Below are positions 25,616 through 35,595 of a DNA stretch of 64,000 nt, one piece after another. Position numbers and translations under genes: made by a program. The notes under the pieces were generated by a model. The model was not told the DNA's origin. It made no database searches and saw only the letters and a program-made list of their open reading frames with translations. The DNA comes from Roseateles violae (lineage in GTDB: Bacteria > Pseudomonadota > Gammaproteobacteria > Burkholderiales > Burkholderiaceae_C), in NCBI RefSeq assembly GCF_030410485.1, contig NZ_JAUHHC010000003.1, forward strand, positions 62,001 through 126,000, in the 5' to 3' direction. Numbering within the stretch: position 1 is the first letter of the stretch; each line of letters begins with the position of its first letter.

Positions 25616-25990
25616 GTAAGCGGGCGGCGATCCCATCTTGAAGTTGCCCGAGGCGTCGACAACGATCATGTCCACTTAGGAATAGGCGGACGCGATGACA
25701 AGCGAGAAGACAGGGAACCGGCGGCGCTACAGCCGCGACTTCAAAGCACAGGTGTGGCCGATTGCGATTTACCTGGGGCGCCAGTGGCCAGAATTGCCAT
25801 GTCTCACGGCATCAATACCAACGTCGTACACGGGTGGCGGAAGTCCACCCGTGAGGCCCGAGTTGGTTTCGTCATGATCGACTGACAGCCAGAAGTCGTG
25901 CCGGTGGCCAAGGCGCTTCACAACGCCGAGATCAGCGCGCTGCTGGCCGCGGGGCGCGCGCTGGGGGGCAGCGCACAGCAGCGCGTCGGA
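25616..25990 (+). mobile_element. IS66-family element remnant (left end and broken orfA)
   Basis: GTAAGCG at 25616-25622 matches the GTAA-type terminal repeat start of IS66 elements and lies 79 bp before an orfA-like start at 25695. The first part reads MTSEKTGNRRRYSRDFKAQV. After a frameshift near 25755 the other frame reads CDLPGAPVARIAMSHGINTN then VVHGWRKSTREA, the helix-turn-helix core of IS66 OrfA (TnpA). A stop follows at about 25885. TnpB, TnpC and a right end are absent, so the element is dead. Confidence 0.75.
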
Positions 25991-26033
25991 TGACCTGTGA
26001 ACTTACACCTTCCGTGTTCTCGGCGAATGCCGT

Positions 26034-27854
26034 TCAGGCATCTTCCTCCGCCTGCCCGTAGAAGTGAAAACCGCACCGGGTCGTCGTTTTGATCTTGTAC
26101 ATCGCCTGGTCGGCACAATGAATCAGAGCATCAATGTCCTGGCCGTGATCCGGGAAGAGGCTGATGCCGATGCTGGGTGTGCAAAGCGCTTCACCTTGCT
26201 CGAGCGCGATGGGCCGCTTCAGCGCTTCGACGATCTTGCTGGCAACGCGAGCAACGATCTCGACTTCGCTGACACGGGGCAAGAGCACGATGAATTCATC
26301 TCCTCCGACGCGCGCCACGGTGTCGGAGGCGCGGATGCCCGCCTTCAATCGCCGGGTCACCTCCAGCAGCACCTGATCGCCGGCCTGATGACCCAGGGTG
26401 TCGTTCACCTGCTTGAAGCGGTCCAGGTCGATATAGAGAACGGCTACCTGGTCCTTGCTGCCCGCCACGGTGGCGATGGCGTCGCTCAGCCGTTGCCGCA
26501 GCAGAGTCCGGTTGGGCAACTCGGTGAGTGCATCGAGGTGGGCGAGACTGCTGAGCTTTTCCTCGATGGCCTTTCGTTCGGTGATATCGGAAAAGATGCT
26601 GCTGTAGTTCGTGACCCGGCCCTCGTGGTCCCGGATGGCGTTGATGGAAAGGAACTTCGGATAGATCGTGCCGTCTTTGCGCCGATCCCAGATGTCGCCA
26701 TGCCAGTGGTCTCTCGTGGCCACGGAGTGCCACATTGCCTTGTAGAACTCCGGACCGTGACGGCCGGACTGCAGGATGCGCGGGTTCTGTCCTCGGGCTT
26801 CCTCCTGGCTGTAACCGGTCAATTGCGTGAACGCGCCATTGACCGACAGGATGCTGCCCTTGGCGTCGGTAATGGCCATCGCCAGGTTCGAGCTTTCGAA
26901 CACCTTCGAGGTCAGGTTGAGCTTCGCTTCTTCGGTCCGTTGCGCCGTGACGTCCTCACCGACCAGCACCACATAGGCGAGCCTGCCGGCGTAATCCTTC
27001 TGCGCCATCGAATGCCAGAGAATCAAGGACTGCCCCGATCCGACAAGCGGCGTTTCGAACTCGGCGGGAAAATCCGACGCCCGACCGTCACTTGAAAACA
27101 GCGTTTCCGACCGAACACGGTCTGAGCCGAAATGATCAAAAAAGGACGTGTTGAGAAGGCGCTCCGCTGACTTGCCCAGCAGCCCGCTGATCAGCTCGTT
27201 GGTGAACACGATCATTCCGCTGGAATCGATCATCAATGCCAACAGGTCGGTCTGCTTCAACAGGCCGGTGATATGCGAGGTGGACAACTCCGGTTCGGCG
27301 TGAGCCGCTTCATGCTGGCTGATGTCCACGCAATATCCGATGAAGCCGGCGAAATGGCCGTCGGCCTCGTATCGCGCCATGGCCTCCATTGAAAGCCAAC
27401 GGTAGTCACCGTCGCGATGCAGGAGGCGGAACTTTCCCCGCCATGCGCTTTTCCGGTGGAGCGCGTCGAGCAAATCACTGCAAAGTAGCGGACGGTCCTC
27501 CTCAAGGACCCGCTCCAGCCAACCTTGCCCCAGTTCGCTGGCGAAATCTCGTCCGGTGAAGGCGATCCATGAAGGACTGAAGAATTCGAAGTGGCCCTCG
27601 GCGCCGCAGGCCCAGAGCAAAATCTGGCTTGGGTTGACGAGGATGTCGGGGCGATCGCCCATCGCCGCGACAAACGGGGATGATGTGACGACAGTGGCAA
27701 GCACTTTTCCGATTCCTGCTACTGGCAACAAACCGTCGCGCAAGCTGGGGGTGCACCATGAGTCTAGCTCTGGCGCCGATGAAGCGCGAGCGAGATTTCG
27801 CATCAGGGGGCCCAATGCCTGACCGGCGCCGGGCAGCAGCTGGACGGTTCCCAT
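26034..27854 (-). CDS. PAS-GGDEF diguanylate cyclase
   Basis: The 606-residue protein probably makes cyclic di-GMP. It has three PAS regions (about 70-190 ending GYCVDISQHEA, about 200-315 ending LVGEDVTAQRTEE, and about 320-440 ending SDITERKAIEEKL), then a GGDEF domain from about 445. The active motif GGDEF is intact, and an inhibitory RxxD site (RASD) lies five residues before it. No EAL domain or membrane segment is present, so it is soluble. ATG 27854 has GGGGAG nine bases upstream; ATG 27662 is an alternative. It lies 374 bp beyond the end of the hybrid kinase operon, on the same strand. Confidence 0.88.
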   Translation of the reverse strand: MGTVQLLPGAGQALGPLMRNLARASSAPELDSWCTPSLRDGLLPVAGIGKVLATVVTSSPFVAAMGDRPDILVNPSQILLWACGAEGHFEFFSPSWIAFTGRDFASELGQGWLERVLEEDRPLLCSDLLDALHRKSAWRGKFRLLHRDGDYRWLSMEAMARYEADGHFAGFIGYCVDISQHEAAHAEPELSTSHITGLLKQTDLLALMIDSSGMIVFTNELISGLLGKSAERLLNTSFFDHFGSDRVRSETLFSSDGRASDFPAEFETPLVGSGQSLILWHSMAQKDYAGRLAYVVLVGEDVTAQRTEEAKLNLTSKVFESSNLAMAITDAKGSILSVNGAFTQLTGYSQEEARGQNPRILQSGRHGPEFYKAMWHSVATRDHWHGDIWDRRKDGTIYPKFLSINAIRDHEGRVTNYSSIFSDITERKAIEEKLSSLAHLDALTELPNRTLLRQRLSDAIATVAGSKDQVAVLYIDLDRFKQVNDTLGHQAGDQVLLEVTRRLKAGIRASDTVARVGGDEFIVLLPRVSEVEIVARVASKIVEALKRPIALEQGEALCTPSIGISLFPDHGQDIDALIHCADQAMYKIKTTTRCGFHFYGQAEEDA

Positions 27855-28228
27855 GGGCAGTTGCTCCCCGACGCCGATGCAGGCATCAAGCCAACGGCAA
27901 GTTGAGGACCTGCAGATGTCGAGGTGATGACCGCCCTAGTCGAAAGTTAGGCCTTGATAGGGCGGCTACAAGCGTCACGGCCACCGCCAAACCCCAACCT
28001 TCGGTCGCCCCGTTGGTCAAGCTGAGACCATCTGCCTTGGCAGGCGACTACCCGACAGCTGACGCTCGCCGCCGGCCGCTCCTGGCCGACAGCGCGATGC
28101 GCAGACTCGCCGGAGGCAGGCTGCTCATGGCCAGGACTGCTTGCTCACCGCGAACGCTGAATGCAGCAATCCAATTCGGTCTTTCGAGCCGCCGACTACC
28201 GGCCGGCGTTTCCTTTCATCCCCTGTTC
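27855..28228. other. Intergenic stretch with repeat copy 2, no supported gene
   Basis: The 374-bp gap between the GGDEF gene and the hybrid kinase gene contains the second copy of the 51-bp repeat and no frame with recognisable coding features. Confidence 0.55.
28072..28122 (+). repeat. Direct repeat, copy 2 (51 bp)
   Basis: This is the partner of 24268-24318, in the same orientation, 49/51 identical. It ends the 3.8-kb segment holding the PEP-CTERM gene, the IS66 remnant and the GGDEF gene. Confidence 0.85.
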
Positions 28229-31200
28229 TCAGAACGGCTGCTTCGACCGGGAATGTTCCACCCCCTCATGCCCTGACACCGCGGCGTCACCGGGCCGGTT
28301 CAATGCGACGAGCAGCTCGCGCCAAAGACTTCTCGCGAGTTCGAAGTCGAATCGATCCGTGGCGGCGCGCAAGGCCAGATAGTCGGCGCCCAGCGTTCGC
28401 TTCAGCACCTGCTCATGCCGCAAGATCAGCCGATAGGCTCCGAAGTCATTGTTCTCCAGCGCGTTCGTGATCTGCGTCTTGATGTCCGCCAGATCGTCGG
28501 CCAGCGACAGTGACTCCTGAGAAGCCAACTCCGAGCCGCTGCGCCGCCTCGGCAAACAGCTCGCCAGCGCGGCCAGCAAGGACTGCATCGCTTGCGTCAG
28601 ATCGTCGAGCCGATCTGCACAGAGATTCGCGCTGCTTGTCGAGTTCCCCAGCACGGTCTCCAGGGCCATGGCCCGCCCCTCGACCTCGATCGCACCCAGC
28701 GTTCCGGCGGCGCCGCGCAGCGCATGGGTCTGCTGGACGGCCGCGCTTCGATCGCCGTGCTGCCAAGCGCTTGCAATCCGGTCCATAGTCGATGCCTGCT
28801 CGACGGCGAAACGCTGCAACAGCTCCAGATAAAGCTGGCTGCGCCCCGACATGCGCCCCAGCGCATCCCGAACCCGCAGGCCGGCCGACTCCAGCGCCCT
28901 CATGACGGGCATCGCATCGGCGGCATCTGCATCGCCATCGACGGGTGTGGAGGCGTCGTCTGGCCCGTCGTCGGCAGCCCCGGCCTCGTGCGCCCCCAGC
29001 CACTGCTGCAGCTTCGCCATCAGCCGTCCGGGAGCAATCGGCTTGGCAATGTGATCGTTCATGCCGGCATCCAGGCAGCGCTGGCGGTCCTCGCTCATGG
29101 CGCTGGCGGTCATCGCCAGAATGGGCAGCGTTGCCAGCCTGGGTTCCTGCCGGAGGCGCCGCGTGGCGTGCAGCCCATCCATGGCCGGCATATGAACGTC
29201 CATCAGCACCAGGTCGTAGTGCCGACGAAGCGCCTTGTCGACCGCCTCGATCCCGTCGCGCGCGATCTCGACCTCGAGACCCCAGCTGTCGAGCAAATCC
29301 CGCGCGACAATCTGATTGGTCTCGTTGTCCTCGGCCAGCAGCACACGACGTCCCGACCATGGCGCCGCTCCCGAGGCAGCGGCAAGGCGATGCGGAGCCG
29401 GCACGGTCTCGCCCTGCAACACCGCCTGGATCGTATCGAGCAGTGCCGAAGCCGTGATCGGTTTGCCAAGCACATGCGCCACCTTGACCCGCCTGGCCAG
29501 CTGCCGCAACTCCGGGCGTCCGAACGCCGTCACGAGCATGATGCGGGGCGGCTTGGCGAGATTCAGGGCCGCAATTTCCTCGGCGACCCGGATCCCGTCC
29601 ATCTTCGGCATCTGCCAGTCTATGCAGGCCAGGTCGAAGGCCTGCCCCTCGTCCGCGGCCCGCTTCAGCGCATCGAGCGCTGCAAGTCCCGACTCGACCT
29701 CGACGCTCTGCATGCCCAGATGCCCCAGCATCTTGCCAAGCAGGGTGCGCGCCGATTCGTTGTCGTCGGCGACAAGCACACGGCGCCCGAGCAGCGATGG
29801 CGGCGGGGCTATAGCGGCAGGCGACGTGTCCGAAACGGCCAGCCTGGCTGTGAACCAGAAACTCGAGCCGACACCCGGCCGGCTGAATACGCCGACCTCG
29901 CCGCCCATCAGCTGGGCCAGGCCCTTGGCGATGGCCAGCCCGAGGCCGGTGCCGCCAAAGCGGCGGGTCGTTGAGGCATCCGCCTGTTCAAAGCTCTGGA
30001 ACAGCTGGGCACTCTGCGCCTCACTCAGGCCGACGCCGGTATCCCTGACCTCGAAGCGCAGCATCAACTCCTGCCCTTGCAGGCGACGGCCTTCGACGCG
30101 CAGATAGATCTGCCCCGCGGACGTGAACTTGACCGCATTGTTCAGATAGTTGATCAAGATCTGCGACAGGCGCATCGGGTCGCCGCGCAGCGATCTGGGC
30201 AGATCCGGCGCGAGATGCAAGACGACTTCCAGGCCCTTGGCCTCGGCGCCCCCGGTGATCAGGGTGCAGACGTTCTCGCACATCCGTTCCAGGTCGAACT
30301 CGATCGCTTCGACGTCCAGGCGGCCAGCCTCCAGCTTCGAGAAATCGAGCACATCGTTGAGCAGGCCCAGCAGATGCTGGCTGGAGACATCGAGTCGGCG
30401 CAGATAGTCCGCCTGACGCTCGTCGAGGGGCGTGAGGCCCAGCAGATGCGCCATGCCGATGATGGCATTCATCGGCGTGCGGATCTCGTGGCTCATATTG
30501 GCAAGGAAACTCGACTTGACCCTTGCGGCCTCCTCGGCGAGGCGCTGGGCCTCTTCCATCCGTTCGGCGGCCTCATGCTCGGCGCTGATGTCGTCGACAA
30601 CCCAGACAGAACCGAGCTCGGGACGAGCCGGGTCTATCATCCTGCCGCACAGGCGCGCCCAGAACAGACGGCCCTGCGCCCCCACCATCCGCTCCTCGCC
30701 GCGATAGACGCCCCCCGCGGCCAGGCTGGCCTGGCTGGCCAGGATCGCCGATCTGGCGGCGTCGCCGCCTTCGAAGAGCGCGGCCGAATGCATGCCGATC
30801 AGCTCGTCGCGGGACAGGCCGAATTGCTGGCAGCAGCGCTCATTGCAGTCAATGATCACACGTCCTTTGGTCCACGCAATGCCCGACGCGGCGGTATTGA
30901 AGATGAAGCGCTGCTGCTGCTCGGAAAGCTGGAGCGCCTGACGCTGCACTTCGAGTTCTTCGAGCACCCGGGCATGCGTCTCCAGCATTTCACCAAGTTC
31001 CCGCAATTCACCAGCGGCAGCGGGCTCACGAAAGCTCAGCCCGCGCTCTCCGGCGTCGAGCCGCTGCAACAGGCGACTCATTGTCGTCAGCGGCACCACA
31101 ACGCGCCGCATGAAGTAGCCTAATAGCACGGAGAGCACGACGCCGAGGTTGAGCAGCGTTATCAGCGTCGCGAGGATTCGCGTCCAGTAAACGCGAGTCA

Positions 31201-31729
31201 GGGCCTGGTCCACCTCGGCCGATCGACGCTCCGCGACCTCCGCAAGAATCTGATTGATCGGCGCGAGGACCGCGGCCTTGCGATTCCTGTATTCCTCGCC
31301 ATAGGCGAGCGCTATGGCATCCTCACGGCGACCCGAGTTCGTCAGCTCAAAGATGCGCTGCTCCAGCAGCACCAGGGCGTCGGACTGACGCTTAGCCTTT
31401 TCCAGCAGCATGCTTTCACGTTCGCCGCTGCCGGTCTCCGCCAGCTTTGCAATCGCCAGTTCGCGCTGCCGGGTTTGATGCAGCTCGGTCTCGAACTCCC
31501 GGCGATAGCGCTCATCCCCCGTCGCCGCATAGGCGCGCATGGCGGCCGTCAGGACGTCGCTGCCCTGGCGGAATTCGAGCGCCGCCAAGGTGTCGCTGAG
31601 CTGGCTGGACAGCGCCTCCTTGCGCTGATCCGCAGCGATTCCCGACCACAAGAAAAAGCCCAGACTCAGCAGCGACAGCACGCAAACGAGTAAGGTCAGG
31701 CGACGGCTCGTGTCGCGGATTCTCATCAT
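28229..31729 (-). CDS. BarA-like hybrid sensor histidine kinase (two receivers plus Hpt)
   Basis: The 1166-residue inner-membrane kinase has a transmembrane segment (about 11-31), a periplasmic helical region (about 32-183), and a second transmembrane segment (about 185-207). A HAMP-like linker and a PAS domain (about 270-390) follow. HisKA comes next with SHEIRTPMN (His about 414), then an ATPase domain (DTGVGLSE, GGTGLGLAIAKGL). Two receivers follow (CIDWQMPKMDG and VLMDVHMPAMDG), then a C-terminal Hpt domain (HALRGAAGTLGA). It can run a full His-Asp-His-Asp relay. It starts five bases after the HD-GYP gene stop, so that protein is a likely output. Confidence 0.92.
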   Translation of the reverse strand: MMRIRDTSRRLTLLVCVLSLLSLGFFLWSGIAADQRKEALSSQLSDTLAALEFRQGSDVLTAAMRAYAATGDERYRREFETELHQTRQRELAIAKLAETGSGERESMLLEKAKRQSDALVLLEQRIFELTNSGRREDAIALAYGEEYRNRKAAVLAPINQILAEVAERRSAEVDQALTRVYWTRILATLITLLNLGVVLSVLLGYFMRRVVVPLTTMSRLLQRLDAGERGLSFREPAAAGELRELGEMLETHARVLEELEVQRQALQLSEQQQRFIFNTAASGIAWTKGRVIIDCNERCCQQFGLSRDELIGMHSAALFEGGDAARSAILASQASLAAGGVYRGEERMVGAQGRLFWARLCGRMIDPARPELGSVWVVDDISAEHEAAERMEEAQRLAEEAARVKSSFLANMSHEIRTPMNAIIGMAHLLGLTPLDERQADYLRRLDVSSQHLLGLLNDVLDFSKLEAGRLDVEAIEFDLERMCENVCTLITGGAEAKGLEVVLHLAPDLPRSLRGDPMRLSQILINYLNNAVKFTSAGQIYLRVEGRRLQGQELMLRFEVRDTGVGLSEAQSAQLFQSFEQADASTTRRFGGTGLGLAIAKGLAQLMGGEVGVFSRPGVGSSFWFTARLAVSDTSPAAIAPPPSLLGRRVLVADDNESARTLLGKMLGHLGMQSVEVESGLAALDALKRAADEGQAFDLACIDWQMPKMDGIRVAEEIAALNLAKPPRIMLVTAFGRPELRQLARRVKVAHVLGKPITASALLDTIQAVLQGETVPAPHRLAAASGAAPWSGRRVLLAEDNETNQIVARDLLDSWGLEVEIARDGIEAVDKALRRHYDLVLMDVHMPAMDGLHATRRLRQEPRLATLPILAMTASAMSEDRQRCLDAGMNDHIAKPIAPGRLMAKLQQWLGAHEAGAADDGPDDASTPVDGDADAADAMPVMRALESAGLRVRDALGRMSGRSQLYLELLQRFAVEQASTMDRIASAWQHGDRSAAVQQTHALRGAAGTLGAIEVEGRAMALETVLGNSTSSANLCADRLDDLTQAMQSLLAALASCLPRRRSGSELASQESLSLADDLADIKTQITNALENNDFGAYRLILRHEQVLKRTLGADYLALRAATDRFDFELARSLWRELLVALNRPGDAAVSGHEGVEHSRSKQPF

Positions 31730-31734
31730 GACCT

Positions 31735-32892
31735 TCAGTCAGGATCGGCGAAACGCTGGGCGATCTGGGCAAACTCATCGATCCGCTCGATGAACACATC
31801 GACGACGGCAGGATCGAAATGCTGACCGCGGCCGGCCTCGATCAGGGCGCGGGTCTCGTGAAGCGGGAAGGCCGGCTTATAGACGCGCTTGCTCATCAGC
31901 GCATCGAACACATCGGCCAGCGCCATCAGGCGCGCCGAGGCCGGAATCGCATCCCCGGCCAGACCGGTCGGATAGCCGCTGCCATCCCACTTTTCATGGT
32001 GGCCCAGCGCAATCTCTCGACCCACGAGCAGGAATTCGAAGGCGTCGTCCGCCAGCGTTTCATCATCCGCATCAAACGCCGCGCTGGCCTGGGCAATGGC
32101 TCGATCGATGGCCTCGGCGCCAATGCGCGTGTGTCCCTTCATCTGCTCGAACTCCTCGGCGCTCAGGCGCCCGGGCTTCAGCAAGATGGCGTCGGCAATG
32201 CCCACCTTGCCCAGATCGTGCAGCGGCGAGGCCTTGACGATCATCGCAAGACGCGGCCCCGCCAGCGCGGCGGCATAGCGAGGATGCTCGCGCAAGCCGG
32301 TGGCCAGGATCTCGACATAGCGCTGGGTGCGCAGGATGTGGTGCCCGGTCTCGTTGTCGCGCGCCTCGGCTAGGCAGGCCAGCGCGCGCAAGCTCAGGTC
32401 CTGGACCAATAGGCTCTGATGCAAGCGGCGCTGGACCTCTTGCTCCAGCCAACGGTTGTTGTCGGCCAGCCGGTCGCGGGCGATCTTGAGCTCGATATGG
32501 GTGCGCACCCGCGCCAGCACCACCGCGGCATTGAAGGGCTTGCTGACATAGTCGACCGCACCGAGGCTCAGGCCCTGCTGCTCGTCCATGACCGAGTTCA
32601 TCGCGGTGATGAAGATCACCGGAATCCCCTGGGTGCGCTCATCGGCGCGCAAGCGCTTCAGCACCTCGAAGCCGTCCAGGTCCGGCATCATGATGTCCAG
32701 CAAGATCAGCGCCGGCGGCGGCGTCATCGATGCGGCCGCCAAGCCCTGTTCTCCGCAGTTGGCGACGCGGACCTCGTATTCGGTGTGCAAGGCCTCGCCG
32801 AGAACCAGCAGGTTCTCGGCGACGTCGTCGACGACCAGCACTGTCGGCTTGGCGGCCGTGTCAAACGCGGACTGTGGCGAAGTCTTGCTCAT
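31735..32892 (-). CDS. Response regulator with HD-GYP cyclic-di-GMP phosphodiesterase (RpfG type)
   Basis: The 385-residue protein has an N-terminal receiver (about 17-135; phospho-acceptor Asp in [13 protein letters not shown], lysine in YVSKPF) and a C-terminal HD-GYP domain (about 165-370). HD is seen in [15 protein letters not shown] in [15 protein letters not shown], and metal/substrate residues in ETGHHILR and [14 protein letters not shown]. It should hydrolyse cyclic di-GMP when phosphorylated. It sits 18 bp after the MCP gene and five bases before the hybrid kinase gene, so all are likely one operon. Confidence 0.93.
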   Translation of the reverse strand: MSKTSPQSAFDTAAKPTVLVVDDVAENLLVLGEALHTEYEVRVANCGEQGLAAASMTPPPALILLDIMMPDLDGFEVLKRLRADERTQGIPVIFITAMNSVMDEQQGLSLGAVDYVSKPFNAAVVLARVRTHIELKIARDRLADNNRWLEQEVQRRLHQSLLVQDLSLRALACLAEARDNETGHHILRTQRYVEILATGLREHPRYAAALAGPRLAMIVKASPLHDLGKVGIADAILLKPGRLSAEEFEQMKGHTRIGAEAIDRAIAQASAAFDADDETLADDAFEFLLVGREIALGHHEKWDGSGYPTGLAGDAIPASARLMALADVFDALMSKRVYKPAFPLHETRALIEAGRGQHFDPAVVDVFIERIDEFAQIAQRFADPD

Positions 32893-32910
32893 GAACCCTG
32901 GATGGTCTTG

Positions 32911-34731
32911 TTAGAACGACTCCCAGTCTAGGCCAGCGGAGCGCGCTGCCTCGCCAGGCAGGGCGGCGGCGGCCCTCGGCGCGATCACCGGCCTGACGGC
33001 AGGCGTTTTTCGCACAGGAGCGCTCGCTCGGGCGACGGGGGCCTTGGGAGCTCGCGCCGCGCCGTTCGCCGCAGGCGCCTGGCCCGCCAAGCCACCCTCG
33101 ACCTTAAAGACGCTGACCACCTGGACCAGTTCCTGGGACTGGCCGCTCAAGCTGGTCGCGGCGGCAGCCATCTCTTCAACCAGCGCGGCATTCTGCTGCG
33201 TGGCCTGATCCATCTGCGTCACCGCCTCGCCGACCTGGGCGACGCCGGCGCTCTGCTGCACGCTGGCCGCGCTGATCTCGCCCATGATGTCGGTCACGCG
33301 GCGGATCGATGCCACCACATCGTTCATCGTGCTGCCGGCGCGATTGACCAGCACGCTGCCTTGATCGACCCGCTCGACGCTGTCGGTGATCAGGGTCTTG
33401 ATTTCCTTGGCAGCCTCGGCGCTGCGTCCGGCCAGATTGCGCACCTCGCCGGCCACGACGGCAAAACCTCGCCCCTGCTCGCCGGCCCGCGCCGCTTCCA
33501 CCGCCGCGTTCAGGGCCAGGATATTGGTCTGGAACGCGATGCCGTCGATGACGTTGATGATGTCCGCGATCTTCTTGCTCGAATCGCTGATGCCGCGCAT
33601 GGTTTCAACCACCTGGGCCACCACCTCACCGCCTTCGACGGCCACCGTGCTGGCGCTTTGCGCCAGCTGGTTGGCCTGCCTGGCGTTGTCGGCGTTCTGC
33701 TGCACGGTGGAGCTCAGTTCCTCCATCGACGCGGCGGTCTGCTGCAGCGCGCTGGCCTGCGATTCCGTGCGCGCGCTCAGGTCATGGTTGCCCTGGGCAA
33801 TTTCCGAGCTGGCGGTGGACACCGAATCCGAGCCCTGGCGCACGCGGCCGACGATCTGGGTCAGATTGCTCATCATCGTGCCCAGGGCCGTGAACAGCTG
33901 GCCGATCTCATCGCCGCGAGCCGGCGGCAGCGTGGCCGTCAGGTCGCCATTGGCCACCTGCGCCGTCAGATGCACAGCCTGATCCATCGAGCGAATGATG
34001 GCCATGAAGATCGTGTACAGCAGCCAGAAGACCAGAGCCAGCATGCCGCCGACGCTGACGACGAAGACCGTCATCCAGCGGCGCGCAGTGGCGTCGGCGC
34101 TGTCGATCTGACCCTGGGTGCGCTTGTTCAGCAGCTCGAAGAACTCGTTCACCGGCACCATGATCTTGGCCTTGTTCTGGTGATACGCAGCGTCGTGCAT
34201 CAGCTCGCGCGCCTTTTCCAGATCCGCCGGCGAACCGGCCTTGACCAGGCCCATGGCCTTGACTTCGGTGTTCACCAGGTCGCCGGACTTGGCCGCTGCA
34301 TCCTCCAGCTTGGCCAGTTCCGCCGCCGAGAAGCCGGCGCGCTTCATCATGTCGATCAGCGCGATCTTTTCGCCGGCCTGACCGCTGACCGGCACATCGG
34401 CGGCGCGGAAATCCCAGTAGATGCCGTCGTAGCCACCCGGACGCGCCACCTTGCCGCTGCGAATCTCCAGGATTTCGTTGTACTGCTTCTCCCAGCGCGA
34501 ATCGCCGCTGACCACATAGGTACGCGCCAGACGAGTCAGATCGTCCGAGCTGTGCCGAAACTCGTCGGCCAGGCTGTAGGACAGATAGCGTTGCTGATGC
34601 GCCTCCGCAATGGCCGAGTTGGCCTGATTCAGACGAGCGCCGGTGAACGCGATCACCGCGGCCAGCACCAGCAGGATGCCGATCAGCAAGCCCATCTTGC
34701 GCCGCATCGGCAGATTGTTGATCCAGTTCAT
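32911..34731 (-). CDS. Methyl-accepting chemotaxis protein with DWESF tail
   Basis: The 606-residue receptor has transmembrane segments at about 13-33 and 219-241 flanking a helical periplasmic sensor domain, then a HAMP domain and a long coiled signalling domain. The hairpin tip [20 protein letters not shown] is conserved and binds CheW/CheA in known systems. The C-terminus ends GLDWESF, closely like the NWETF pentapeptide that tethers CheR/CheB on E. coli receptors, after a Pro/Ala-rich linker. It is followed by the HD-GYP gene and preceded by cheW (91-bp gap). No cheA is in the window. Confidence 0.92.
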   Translation of the reverse strand: MNWINNLPMRRKMGLLIGILLVLAAVIAFTGARLNQANSAIAEAHQQRYLSYSLADEFRHSSDDLTRLARTYVVSGDSRWEKQYNEILEIRSGKVARPGGYDGIYWDFRAADVPVSGQAGEKIALIDMMKRAGFSAAELAKLEDAAAKSGDLVNTEVKAMGLVKAGSPADLEKARELMHDAAYHQNKAKIMVPVNEFFELLNKRTQGQIDSADATARRWMTVFVVSVGGMLALVFWLLYTIFMAIIRSMDQAVHLTAQVANGDLTATLPPARGDEIGQLFTALGTMMSNLTQIVGRVRQGSDSVSTASSEIAQGNHDLSARTESQASALQQTAASMEELSSTVQQNADNARQANQLAQSASTVAVEGGEVVAQVVETMRGISDSSKKIADIINVIDGIAFQTNILALNAAVEAARAGEQGRGFAVVAGEVRNLAGRSAEAAKEIKTLITDSVERVDQGSVLVNRAGSTMNDVVASIRRVTDIMGEISAASVQQSAGVAQVGEAVTQMDQATQQNAALVEEMAAAATSLSGQSQELVQVVSVFKVEGGLAGQAPAANGAARAPKAPVARASAPVRKTPAVRPVIAPRAAAALPGEAARSAGLDWESF

Positions 34732-34822
34732 TGTGTGTACCTTTTAATAGCGGCCGAACTCATCGGCCTGTGTCTGTTCCGGGACCGCGCACACGACCGC
34801 GGGCGACCCTTGATATCCCGTG

Positions 34823-35356
34823 CTACTGCAGGTCAGGCGCAGAAATAAGCCCCATCTCGGCGCTGGTCATCAGCCGCTCGATGTCCATCAAGATCAGCAT
34901 CCGCCGGCGGTCTCCCTGCTCCATGACGCCCAGCCCGATGACGTGCTCCATGTCGATGGCGGCCGAGAACTCGGGCGCCGGTCGGATCTGGCTGGTCTGC
35001 AGCGCGATCACGTCGGAGACGGAGTCCACCACCATGCCCACCACCCGATTCGCGATCGTCAGGACGATGGTGACCGTCTGCGCGTTGTAGTCGGCGGTGG
35101 ACAGGCCGAACTTGATGCGCATGTCGAGGATAGGCACGATCACGCCTCGAAGATTCAGCACGCCGAGGATGTAGGCCGGCGCATTGGCAATGCGCGTCGG
35201 CGCCTCGTAGCCGCGGATCTCCTGCACCTTCAGGATGTCGATGCCGTATTCCTCGGCTCCCAGATGGAAGCTGAGGAATTCCCCACCGGCGGACTGAGCA
35301 CCTGCCAAGACTGGCTCATTGCGCACCGTCAAGGCATTGGGCTGTTGCTGATTCAT
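34823..35356 (-). CDS. cheW: Chemotaxis coupling protein CheW
   Basis: The 177-residue protein is a full CheW domain: FLSFHLGAEEYGIDILKVQEIRG (about 28-50), PAYILGVLNLRGVIVPILDMRIKFGL (about 61-86), and VVDSVSDVIAL. It links receptors to a CheA-type kinase. It is the first gene of the minus-strand operon cheW-mcp-HD-GYP-hybrid kinase and is divergent from the Hpt gene across an AT-rich operator region. Confidence 0.94.
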   Translation of the reverse strand: MNQQQPNALTVRNEPVLAGAQSAGGEFLSFHLGAEEYGIDILKVQEIRGYEAPTRIANAPAYILGVLNLRGVIVPILDMRIKFGLSTADYNAQTVTIVLTIANRVVGMVVDSVSDVIALQTSQIRPAPEFSAAIDMEHVIGLGVMEQGDRRRMLILMDIERLMTSAEMGLISAPDLQ

Positions 35357-35485
35357 TGATTCATCGCCTTTCTCGCAGCGTGGGCGCCGTCGAGGAGACC
35401 CCGTCGGTGCGTTGTTTCATGAGGTCCTGACCAGGCGCAACGCGCAAGGACCTCATGGTTTGGAATGCTAGCAAATGTAAACAAA

Positions 35486-35536
35486 ATGAATGTTAAATTC
35501 AAAATGAACATTTAGTTCGAATTGAACATTTCATAC
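35486..35536. promoter_or_regulatory. Three dyad operator-like sites at 18-bp spacing between cheW and the Hpt gene
   Basis: Three elements lie exactly 18 bp apart: GAAT-GTTAA-ATTC (35488-35500), GAAC-ATTTA-GTTC (35506-35518) and GAAC-ATTTC-ATAC (35524-35536, imperfect). The first two are perfect dyads with five-base centres. They sit in very AT-rich DNA between divergent operons, so a dimeric regulator may bind cooperatively there and control both. Confidence 0.65.
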
Positions 35537-35595
35537 AATTCACGGCCGTGCCAAATTGCACATTCACGACAAACGTGCACGCCCCAGGAGTCCTC

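Noticed and set aside
27758..28276. Frames reading LLADSAMRRLAGG at both repeat copies, suggesting a shared small protein
   Set aside because: The similarity comes from the 51-bp DNA repeat; flanking residues do not match and neither frame has a ribosome site or domain.
35486..35536. LexA/SOS boxes
   Set aside because: The dyads are GAAC-N5-GTTC, which fits neither the CGAAC-N4-GTTCG nor the GTTC-N7-GTTC LexA patterns, and the flanking genes are not SOS genes.
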